In this document: positions 54,885-64,000 of the stretch, in pieces
How positions within the stretch are numbered: position 1 is the stretch's first letter
Layout: every line of letters begins with the position of its first letter
From: Costus lasius
Taxonomy: Eukaryota > Streptophyta > Magnoliopsida > Zingiberales > Costaceae
Assembly: GCA_027563935.2 (NCBI GenBank)
Contig: CM050454.1
Span: 27,277,501-27,341,500 of the forward strand
Reading direction: 5' to 3'
DNA length: 64,000 nucleotides
Made by a program: the position numbers and the translations under genes
The notes under the pieces: model-generated
The model's database searches: none
Told to the model about the DNA's origin: nothing
The model's input: only the letters and a program-made list of their open reading frames with translations

Positions 54885-56707
54885 AAAGGTTTTCATGCAT
54901 GTTTTATGATTGCTTGAAAATGATTGTGATCCATGTTTTGCGCAAATTCATAGATCTATAGTTACATGCTTTATGTTGGCGAAAATGCATGCTAGTAATA
55001 GATATGATTTTCTCCTTGGCGCATGTTAAGTTGGCGCATATATTATGTTGTAGTTTCTCTTAAAACTTAAACACTTGCGCGTATACCACTAGATCTAAGG
55101 CCTTACATTAAATCCTTAGACGGGTTATTAGGGTTGAAGTCACCTCCTAGGTTAGATCCAAAAGTCTGATCAGACCATCTGACAGCCTTGACGGGTTGAC
55201 CAGGTAGCACCTGTGCGCAAGCACGTGGTGGCTACAGGTCGACTGCAGACAGGCGTGTAGCGATGTCTGATTGAGACAACTAGTGAACACACATGAGTTA
55301 GGCCCGGGGTCACACCCGCTTGCCAGACCTCATTGTGGTTGTTCAGCCCTGGCGCATGCATTGTTGACCTTATGGTCGACTCAAGTCAGTTAGGACTTGG
55401 TGCATGCAAGGGCAGTGGATCTGACTAGGATGGATGAGTGGATCCCTAGTAATGGACCGTTGTAAGGTTGTAGGGCAAATAAGGAAATTAAAATTGATGC
55501 CTATGGGTTTTCGAAATTTAAATTTTCTTGAGTGGATCACATGTTGATTGATGCCATATGTTTGTCTATTTACTCTTATGTGGGCTGCCCGTTTTTAATG
55601 TGTGCTGTGCTGGGGCCTGCGTGCCTGGGAATTAATTGTAAATTAATTTTTATTTTTGTGATCTGCGAATCACAGTTTAATTAATTTATAATGTGTAATT
55701 GACCTGCGTGTCAATCTTGTCTAGATAGTTAAATTTGTAATTTAATTAGACAAGAGCACAGAGCACACTTGGCAGAGGCGCTTGCAGCAGTGGCTGGACC
55801 AGGTGGGAGGTCTAGGGTTCAACCCTAGGACCTGGCGCAAATTCCTGGTGGGCGCACCAGAGCTGCAGATGGCGCTTGGGCCCAGGTTTGGGCCAGATGA
55901 GCAGCAAAAGCCCTATGAAGAAAAGCAAGTCAAGACTTAAGTTAAATTAAGGTCTTACTAGGGCTATGGGCTTTTACCACATAAGATTCATGCTCTCTTT
56001 TATTATTGTTTAAATATTAGAATTGCATGATTAGTTTATCTTCTGCTATCACCATAGGAATTGCATGATAGTGAAGAAGATAAAAAGACCGTTAAAATCT
56101 AACGCTAAAATATCAAGCTCGTAAGCCTTCTGACGCGAAACCTCACTGTTCTGATTATCGTTGGAGCCGTGTTGTACCCACTCAGTGGGCACGTCCATCT
56201 ATCTTCAGACGGTGTGGGATTACACCTGTGTGTTACAGAGTAGGGATTTATCCCTTCTCGTTGCTCAGCATAGCACATGGTGGTCCAGGGAGTAGGTCGG
56301 GTCAGCTTGACCATGTAGGCTACATATGTGGCGCATATGGTAGCACATGGAGGCAGCCATCTGTGGGATCAGAGACTGTGTTGTACCAACTCAGTTGGCA
56401 CAGTCTGCTGGATTGCCCAGATGAAGGGGAATCGCACGGGTTGGCGATCGGCAGGGACTGCCTACCGGAGATTAGTGCTTGTACTCTCTTTGCATCTTAT
56501 CTCGCCTGAGCGGGACGCGGAGACCAAGTATGAAATCCGGATCCCATCTCACTAAAAGAGTGTCTACTCTTTCGGACTATTTAATGGATTTTTCAGTCAG
56601 ATAAAATAGTGAGAAAAAGAATCTTTCTTAAGTCCTGATTGATTCTTAACATTGATACTGACCTTGCTGTTCTTGCATTGTTGTAGATACCTGCAGCAAC
56701 GAACACC
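54885..56707 (+). other. Copia K untranslated leader
   Basis: Homologous to the leaders of A, B and E. Twin hairpins at 56168-56193 and 56373-56406; the small AAAGAGT/ACTCTTT hairpin near 56555-56572. No gene. Confidence 0.8.
56168..56406 (+). other. Twin hairpins in copia K leader
   Basis: Both structures are identical in layout to those of A, with perfect outer stems and TTGTA bulges. Confidence 0.75.
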
Positions 56708-59700
56708 ATGAACTTCAATGTGCGATCCCTACTGGAAAGGGAGAAGTTTGCTGGGCCGAACTTCTCTGACTGGTTCGGACACCTTAAGATCGTTCTTAAG
56801 GCAGAGAGGAAACTGTATGTCCTCGAGACGGCGATACCGCCTCAGCCCGCTCCGAACGCCGCAAGGGCGGTTCGGGAAGCCTATGAAAAGCACGTCAATG
56901 ATAGCATTGATGTCACTTGCCTGATGTTAGCGTCTATGACGCCACCGCTGCAGTGTCAGCATGAGGATATGTCTGCTATAGACATGATAGCAAACCTCAA
57001 GATGCTGTATGCTGCACAGGCGAGGACTGAACGCTATAATTTGACGAAGCTCTTCTTTCAAAGCAAACTGGCTGAAGGGAGCCCAGTAGGAGCTCACGTG
57101 CTCAAGATGATTGGGCACAAGGAAGCTCTAGAGAAACTGGGGCATACCATCAACCAGGAGCTTGCTGTGGATATTATTCTGCAGTCTCTCCCGCCTTCAT
57201 TCGACGCGTTCATTATTAACTTTAATATGAACAAAATCGATTGTACTCCGGCAGAGCTGCTGAATATGCTCTTGACTACTGAGGAGACTCTGAAGGGAAA
57301 GCCTTCGACCTCTGTCTTAATGGTTCCTTCCAGGAACAAGAAGAAGGGGAAGAAGGGCAAGACCCCTGTCAAGAGCTACAGCAAGGCTCTGAAGCAGAAG
57401 GTGAAGCGGTCTAAGGAATACAGGTGTTTCCACTGTGGCCAGCTGGGTCACTGGAAAAAGGACTGTAAAGCGCTCCAAGGAGATAAGAGGGGAAGCATCG
57501 CTTCTGGCTCAGGTATATTCGTGACTGAGGTCATGTTTTCTTCTTCTATATCATGGGTGTTGGACACTGCATGTGGAGTTCACATTTGTTCAAATGTGCA
57601 GGAACTCAAGAGAAGAAGGCAGGTGGGACAGCATGAAGTGGACCTACGAGTTGGAAACGGGGCACGGGTTGCTGCTGTTGCTGTAGGAGACTATTTCATT
57701 TCTTTACCATCTGGACTTGTATTGGAACTAAACAGTTGTTATTTTGTTCCCAGTATTACTAAAAATATTATCTCCATTCCTGCTCTTGTCAGGAAGGGTT
57801 TTTCCTTTGAATGCAATATTTCAAAGTGTGTTTTATCTTATGATAATATTGTTTATGCAACTGGTTCAATTAGCAATGGGTTATACATGTTGGACATGGA
57901 ATGTTCTATACAGAAAATTGATATTAAGAAAGCCAAGAATGCTGATGACAGCACCTTGCTATGGCATAGTCGTTTAGGCCATATTAACGAGAAACGCATT
58001 AAGCGGTTGCATGATCATGGACTGCTGGGATCATTCCCCTACAAGGAGATTGATACATGCAAAGCTTGTTTAATGGGCAAAATGACGAAGTCACCTTTTC
58101 TTAACAAAGGACAAAGGGCTTCAGGTTTACTTGACCTTATACACACTGATGTGTGTGGGCCATTTAGTAAACATGCCAGAGGTGGCTATCAGTACTTCAT
58201 TACCTTTACTGATGATTTCAGTAGATATGGGTATGTCTTTTTAATGAGACATAAAAGTGAATCTTTTGACAAGTTCAAAGAGTTCAAGAATGAAGTACAA
58301 AATCAGCTAGGCCGAAATATCAAGGCACTTCGCTCAGATCGAGGTGGAGAATACCTAAGTCATACGTTTACTGACTATCTGAAGGAGTGTGGGATTATCT
58401 CACAGCTCACTCCGCCAGGAACACCGCAATGGAATGGTGTGTCCGAGAGGAGAAATAGAACGTTACTTGATATGGTTCGCTCTATGATGAGTCAGGCTAC
58501 TCTTCCATACTCCTTTTGGGGTTTTGCACTGGAAACAGCTGCAAAGGTACTAAACCGAGTGCCATCCAAGGCCGTTTCAAAAACTCCATATGAGTTATGG
58601 TATGGGAAACAGCCAAGCTTGACATTTATCAGGATCTGGGGCTACGAGGCTTATGTCAAAAAGCTCGCCTCTGGGAAACTAGAGAGCAGATCTGACAAAT
58701 GCATCTTTGTCGGTTACCCTAAGGAAACTAAGGGTTATTATTTCTACGATCCCAAAGAGAACAAGGTATTTGTTGCTCGGACGGCCATATTTCTTGAGAA
58801 GGAGTTTCTTCTGCAAGAGGCCAGTGGGAGAGAAATAAAACTGGATGAGAATCCAGAGGAAGGATAAAGTACTCAAGCAGAATTGGATGAGCCTGAGCCA
58901 GAAGATCAGGTTATTGAACAACCTGAGGCTCAGATATCACGGGAACTGCGAAGATCGGGAAGGATTCGTCGACAGCCTGAGCGCTATGACGGAGTCTACA
59001 TCATTGATCATGATGAACCCCTCACTTATGCGGATGCGGTCAGTGGACCGGAATCAGCTAGATGGCTTGAAGCTATGCGAGCCGAGATGGACTCCATGTC
59101 AGATAACCAAGTTTGGGATTTGGTTGATCCGCCTCCGGGAGTTATCCCTATAGGCTGTAAGTGGATCTTCAAGAAGAAGATTGACATGGATGGTAACGTG
59201 GTTACCTATAAAGGCAGGCTAGTTGTGAAAGGTTTCAAACAAATCTACGGGATAGATTATGATGAAACTTTCTCACCTGTAGCTATGTTCAAGTCTATTC
59301 GGATTCTTTTCGCGATAGCTGCATATTATGATTATGAGATCTGGCAGATGGATGTGAAAACAGCTTTCCTTAATGGAAATCTAGATGAGGATGTGTATAT
59401 GACACAACCTGAGGGTTTCACTAATCCATCAGATCGTCATAAGATATGCAAGTTAAAGAAGTCCATTTATGGACTTAAGCAAGCATCAAGAAGCTGGAAT
59501 ATTCGTTTTGATGAATCAGTCACGGAATTTGGTTTCATCAAGAACGAGGATGACCCGTGTGTATATAAGAGGTTTAGTGGGAGCGTAATTACTTTCCTAG
59601 TCCTCTACGTCGATGATATCTTGATCATTGGAAATGACATTCCTGAAATGCATGCTGTGAAGGCATGGTTAAGGAAATGTTTCCAGATGAAAGATTTAGG

Positions 59701-59869
59701 AGAAGCAGCCTATGTATTAGGTGTGAAGATCTACAGAGATAGATCTAAGAGGCTTCTCGGGCTGTGCCAGAGTACTTGCATCGATAAAGTCCTGGAAAGA
59801 TTTCATTTAGAGAATTTTAAACGAGGATATCTTCCAGTCAGACATGGTCTGAGTCTTTCGAAGAGTCAG
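56708..59869 (+). pseudogene. gag-pol: Copia K gag-pol, one nonsense codon, truncated by J
   Basis: Starts MNFNVRSLLE and carries intact Gag, zinc knuckle, protease (LDTACG) and integrase (TDVCGP, LRSDRGGEY, WNGVSERRN). At 58865-58867 a TAA replaces the CAA (Gln) seen in A, B and E, right after NPEEG and before the basic linker. The same frame then continues through RT (YVDD, near 59610) to 59869, where it runs into the J LTR. RNase H is not in the window. One cysteine near the end of integrase is Tyr here (IWGYEAYV). Before J inserted, this copy was one substitution away from an open frame in the visible part. Confidence 0.93.
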
Positions 59870-61492
59870 TGATGTGGGGTGTAGATACGTGATGTGCAAA
59901 CCAGAAAGAAAGTAATTAAATCCTAAAATTACAATAAGCAGCCATAATTCCAAGCAGTAAAGATAATCAGATACTTAGCTGATCTGAGGAATCTGGATTC
60001 AGTCTAACTGATCAGAATAATAGAGGAAGATCAGGTCTTGTTATTGGGTCCAATGATCAGAGCGCGTTCTTCCCCATCGTAGAAAAATCAGGTACATCAG
60101 GATCACCCAGCACGTTAATTATCTGCATTACAAAACGCTAATCAAGTTTAAGATTGGGTAAGGAAATAAACAGTTACAGGTGGATGGACTGTGTCCTCGT
60201 GAAGCAGCGGAGGATCGGGCGCATGAACTGGTCGACGTTGGTGGTTGCAGAGGCGTGGGGAAGGGTGGCTCGAGGCTGTAGGGACGCATTCCGGCGTGAT
60301 GGCCGGCCGGCGGTGGCGTCTGGGTGCTAGGAGAAGGGCGGCGTCAACAATGCCTTGTTTATGGCGGAAACAGGGGAGGACACGGGATGGGGCAGAGGCT
60401 GCCAGCGCTCGTCGGAGACGGTCTGAACTCCCAACCTGCTACAACTGGAAGATCCTCAGGCCACGGCGAACTCGTGGCCGGAGTTTGGGGTCGAACGGGG
60501 GCTTGTCGGAGGAGATCGACGGCGATCAGTGGTGAAGGGCGGAAACAGGGGCGTGAGCTGAGGGGTCACCGGAAATCTTTCGATTCCGGCGATCCAGACG
60601 TCGGATGGGGCGATCCTGCCGGTTGTGGGTTCGACCTGAAAGGGAGGATGTGTGGCTGGAGTTTGAGGACGATCCGTCGGCCGGATCGTCGCCGGCGGTG
60701 AGGCGAATGGAGAGTTCCAGGCTGGATTCGGCGGGAAGCAGGGGAGTTTTGCGACAGCGGCGGAAGCTTGTTTAAACGAGGAAGAGGTGGAGAAGAGTGG
60801 CGTTCAGCTGGAGAAAAGGGAGAGGAGAGGTGCTCGGCACCTAGAGGAAGAGAGGGGAGAAGGAGACATCCGACAAACGGAGGAAAACTATTTCCATTGA
60901 TTTCAACTTCAATTCGCATGCTTACAAAAAGGAGATACTCTTTTATACAGAGGGGCTGGTAATAATGCCGTTGCCCCTTTCTTCATCTTCACGCCAGCTG
61001 CAACGGGCAGCTTTTCTCTTCGCCTGCTGGAGATTGGTGGCTTTGCTGGCGCGTGGAGCTTGATAGAGATGTGCTTGAATGTTGCTGGCACAAGGTTGAC
61101 TTCATGTGGACGTTGTGGGTGCAGCCCAGATTTTGCAGGAATTTGTTTGAATAGATGCAGCTGATGATAATTGCTTGGCATGCATTATTGGTAAATGCAA
61201 TTGGTGGTGGCATTTGATTTGATGATGAGGTTGATTGCGTATTCGGCCTTTCTCCTTGGGCTGAATTCTTCTTTGACTTGGCTGAATTCTTCTTTGACTT
61301 GAACTAGCTTGAGCTTAGGAGATGTGACCGTAGCCATTGGACCTCATATTGTCATGGCAAAATAAGATGGATTAGTGCCTCTATAAACATAATTGTTGAC
61401 TAAGTCTATGAATAATCAAGATTTACAATAATTATGCAAAAATTGACTAAGTCAAAATTAGATCAAATATCATGTGATATGCTCCTGCATCA
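59870..61492 (-). repeat. J 3' LTR
   Basis: 1623 bp. The GC-rich part (about 60230-60870) resembles that of G2 and I in composition and gives long meaningless open frames. The left boundary is set by the break in copia K at 59869, the right by GCATCA before the PPT. Confidence 0.88.
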
Positions 61493-61530
61493 TACACCCC
61501 CGGTTCAAATGTTTCTACTCCTGGAGAAAC
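61493..61530 (-). promoter_or_regulatory. J polypurine tract and weaker adjacent hairpin
   Basis: AACCGGGGGTGTA in element sense abuts the LTR. A 6-bp stem GTTTCT/AGAAAC at 61511-61530 occupies the same place as the stronger hairpins of G1, G2 and I. Confidence 0.55.
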
Positions 61531-61561
61531 TTAGGTTAATTAAAAAAAGACTAGCAACAAT

Positions 61562-63061
61562 TTAAACTACTAGCATGGAAATTAACAATTTATCACGCTT
61601 AGGTGGAGGCCTATAAGTGTATTCATCTTTGAGGATAGATTGGAAGAGAAGTTGATAATACATAGATTTTCTTGGATTGTCTTGTTCTAACCCTAATGTA
61701 CTTCTCACATGCAAGGAGTAGGATGAAAGAAAATTCAGATTTGGACAAGCAATATTAGCAAGCTCATGTTTTCTATAAAATCCAAGTAAGAGAGAGAAAT
61801 GAATAACAAAATCATATGCATTCAATGGGAGTTGTGTTGGAGAGAAATTAATACCCATAAAATTAAAATATTGCATGTCATGGTTCATGGGAGGGATAAT
61901 CACAAACTCAATTGGCTCTAAAGATTTAGGCATCACAAAGTCAAAATGTTCAAGTTGAGTGGTTTCTATGTGTGCCTTAAATGTGTGGATAGAAGGGTTT
62001 AAGATACAAGACTCAAGGCTCATAGGATCTTCAAATTCTAAGGTTTCTCTTAATGGTTTAGAATGAGGGTCTAAGTCAATTTCAAAAGGAGCTAACTTAG
62101 GTTTAAAGTGTGGTTCATAAAGATCTATGGACTTGTGTTCAATTTGGCTCTCCAAGTCATCAATGATAAATGTTCCAAACTTAAGTTGTGTTATGCCTAA
62201 TGGAGTCTCTATGGGCGATTGATTCTCACTTAAATTAATAATGGGTTCCTTAGTTGGAATAAATGTGGTAGACTCAAGTTGAGGCATGTTTTCTAAAGAA
62301 CCTATGGGTATGAGCCCTAAAATTGAAGGTAATGGTACTTCATGATTTATCTCTTCAAATTTAGTGGTTTCATCAAGACATGGTTTAGGTTCTAAAGTAG
62401 GCTCTAAAGTTGGGTTGAACTCTAGAGGATTAGGACTCTCTTGCTTAACTTGTAAGTGGGGCTTTCTTAATTTCTCCATTGATTGTTGCAACTTTTTCAT
62501 ATGCTCCTTGAACTCTTGTTGCAACTTTTTAGTTTGCTCCCTTAACTCATCATAAGGGTGAATTATGTGTGGCATCCCTTTATGAATAAAACTATAACTC
62601 CAAGGGTTGTGAAAATAATGTCCTTGATAATCATGCATGAATTCATTCCCTAATAAGATGTCAAATCCTTCTAAACTCATTACATCACACCAAATTTCAG
62701 TTTTCATATTGCCTAATTGAATAGGAACTAAGCATTGAAAGTCAACTAAAGTTGAAGTGAAATCATCCCAAGTTATGCAATAAGGGTTAGGATTTTTTTC
62801 TATGGTAAGGCCAAAATTTTCAAGGGATCTAGGAGATATGATATTGTACTTGACAAAATGATCAATAATAGTTTTACATTTAAAACCGTTGCACCAATTA
62901 TGTGTAGTAAAACTATTAGGCCCATGTGTGAGAACCCTACATTTTTGTTTTATAGAACTATTAGGCCTATGTATAAGAGTCATATAGTGTTCCCTAATAG
63001 TTATTAATTCTGTTCTAGATATAACTTCCTGTTGAGTAAAATAACGCATGATGATAAACAA
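61562..63061 (-). CDS. J ORF: degenerate retropepsin-like protein, 499 aa, open
   Basis: An uninterrupted frame homologous to the G2 and I proteins. The protease-like domain is at about 53-170: HNWCNG, then KTIIDHFVKYNII with D67 but no following glycine, LVPIQLG, and FDILLG at 132-137. A coiled-coil-like Glu/Lys/Gln-rich stretch (LREQTKKLQQEFKEHMKKLQ) begins near 173. An acidic, proline-rich tail follows that is poorly conserved against G2. Near the N-terminus a segment of about 15 codons is duplicated (IHRPNSS and THGPNSF). The tail diverges from G2 after about residue 360 and ends before the PPT, unlike G2. It is the only ORF of the element. The start could be Met1 or Met5. Function unknown. 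Confidence 0.8.
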   Translation of the reverse strand: MFIIMRYFTQQEVISRTELITIREHYMTLIHRPNSSIKQKCRVLTHGPNSFTTHNWCNGFKCKTIIDHFVKYNIISPRSLENFGLTIEKNPNPYCITWDDFTSTLVDFQCLVPIQLGNMKTEIWCDVMSLEGFDILLGNEFMHDYQGHYFHNPWSYSFIHKGMPHIIHPYDELREQTKKLQQEFKEHMKKLQQSMEKLRKPHLQVKQESPNPLEFNPTLEPTLEPKPCLDETTKFEEINHEVPLPSILGLIPIGSLENMPQLESTTFIPTKEPIINLSENQSPIETPLGITQLKFGTFIIDDLESQIEHKSIDLYEPHFKPKLAPFEIDLDPHSKPLRETLEFEDPMSLESCILNPSIHTFKAHIETTQLEHFDFVMPKSLEPIEFVIIPPMNHDMQYFNFMGINFSPTQLPLNAYDFVIHFSLLLGFYRKHELANIACPNLNFLSSYSLHVRSTLGLEQDNPRKSMYYQLLFQSILKDEYTYRPPPKRDKLLISMLVV

Positions 63062-64000
63062 GAAAATTAATGCTAGAAATGACTATTGTTTAAGTGCAGA
63101 AACTATAAACAAACCTAGCAATAAATCAGAATTGATTGCAGCAAGTTGATGACAACAAAACAAAATTGAGAAATCAAATGCAGAATTTCAGCATCAAATC
63201 AATACATCCAAGGTTGCACTTATAGGTGTTTTTAAACAGAAATACGTTGATGGTTTTCCTAGCTGCAATTTGATACAGATTATTGCAGTAAGCAGGTTGA
63301 AAATTTCAGCATATGGATGTGCAGAAAGTATGCTCATTGAAGATTGCAATTGGATTAAGAACAGAAACTAGGCTGAAAACAGGTTGGAAAATTCAGCATT
63401 CAAGTGCAGTTCAGATGGTAAATGCAACATTCAACAATGATTATGGTAAGTGCAGAATTTCGGAAGTTTTATAGCAGAATTTCAAATGCAATGATATTTG
63501 CAGGTATTGTAGCTAGTGAGAACTATGCTGGTTTTGTTCAAGTATGAAAGGTTGTTCAGTTGGTATTATCATGCTGGATAGTGTGCAGCAGAATTTCAGA
63601 ACATTCAAATGGTAACTACAGTAATAAGTTTCAGGTACAGTAAGATCAAATTCAGCTTGATGATGGTGTCAATGCAACAATGACTATAACTCTGTCTTCA
63701 GGTTAACACGCAGTACAAGTTCAATTAGTAATATGAAACAGCAAGCAGGATTTCAAATTTCACAGCTGTAATTCTCGGCAGTATGGAAAAATAACAAATT
63801 TCACAAAGGTCAGTCCTAGTAATAGGATAGCAGTTCGACAACAACAAACGATGACCTTAGCCTACTATCAGATGCTTGTATGACAGAACATCAGAAAACA
63901 CGTCAGAGAAAAGGCGAGACTGGTTCAGCAATGGTAAGCTACAGTAATTTCAGCTTTCAGGGGTAAACCGGCAAGCAAGAATCCAATACAGCAAAGAGTC
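63062..64000 (-). other. J leader with recurring GCAGAATTTCA motif
   Basis: At least 939 bases upstream of the ORF without a gene. Words such as ATGCAGAATTTCAGC, GTGCAGAATTTCGG and GCAGCAGAATTTCAG recur at about 63178, 63453 and 63590 (+ strand), separated by diverged sequence. The leader of I has similar words. Confidence 0.6.

Larger units (their letters stand above)
53199..59869 (+). mobile_element. Copia K: Ty1/copia element, cut by J
   Basis: A + strand member of the A/B/E family: complete 5' LTR, PBS, leader and gag-pol up to the RT/RNase H junction, where J inserted (candidate TSD GTCAG at 59865-59869). The rest would follow J beyond the window. CCAAC before the LTR (53194-53198) is the candidate TSD. 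Confidence 0.93.
59870..64000 (-). mobile_element. J: non-autonomous gypsy-like element of the G2 type, partial
   Basis: The minus-strand element is inserted in copia K. Its 3' LTR is 59870-61492, followed by the PPT, one ORF and a long leader reaching the window end. The PBS and 5' LTR are outside. LTR ends (TGATGTGGGG...GCATCA) and organisation match G2 and I. Confidence 0.88.

Noticed and set aside
60245..60919. Long Arg/Gly/Pro-rich frames on both strands in the J LTR
   Set aside because: Composition effect of GC-rich LTR sequence; no conserved counterpart.

Overview
The window looks like nuclear DNA of a flowering plant. It consists almost entirely of nested LTR retrotransposons, with no recognisable cellular gene, rRNA or tRNA gene. 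The supporting evidence is Ty1/copia and Ty3/gypsy polyproteins with plant-type domain order, primer-binding sites matching initiator-Met tRNA (TGGTATCAGAGC), LTRs of 1.6-2.2 kb with TG...CA ends, and exact 5-bp target-site duplications (TSDs). The lineage within angiosperms cannot be read from this sequence.

Layout, using local labels. Copia A (+ strand, 1-17218, left end outside the window) carries copia B (- strand, 2762-11936, intact) inside its gag, with TSD CTGTA. Copia A itself sits in the left LTR of G2, a non-autonomous gypsy-like element (- strand, 17219-29670). G2's right LTR is split by G1 (20799-28755, - strand), an intact autonomous gypsy element with TSD CTACT. G2 sits in the gag of G3 (gypsy, - strand), of which only gag pieces, the PBS and the 5' LTR (to 44834) are visible. 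The same G3 gag also holds F, a solo copia-type LTR (29714-42784, TSD TGTGG). F contains solo LTR D (30174-41011, TSD AGGAG), and D contains intact copia E (30665-39795, TSD TCATG). G3 had inserted into the 5' LTR of an older + strand element H (LTR end and PBS at 45339-45350). H's leader is split by I (45730-51724), a second non-autonomous element of the G2 type. After an unassigned stretch and a chromovirus-LTR-like stretch (51725-53198), copia K (+ strand, from 53199) runs to 59869. There a third G2-type element, J, interrupts it and continues to the window end.

Three polyproteins look complete: B (1293 aa), E (1294 aa) and G1 (1567 aa as an open frame). A is broken by B and by a 1-base deletion, K has one in-frame stop and is cut by J, and the G3 gag is frameshifted and interrupted twice. 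Insertion order follows from the nesting, and by-eye LTR divergence agrees where both can be compared (B about 1 difference in 1719; E and G1 about 0.5%; G2 about 2.5%; I about 9% in a sampled stretch).

The most unusual content is the G2/I/J family. These elements have no gag, RT or integrase. They encode only a protein of about 380-500 aa that starts with a retropepsin-like domain related to the G1 protease but lacking the catalytic D-G/S-G triplet, followed by a predicted coiled coil and an acidic, proline-rich tail. Three divergent copies keep this reading frame with mostly synonymous changes in the block I compared. Also notable are covarying RNA hairpins in the copia LTRs and leaders, and a hairpin beside the polypurine tract shared by autonomous and non-autonomous gypsy elements.
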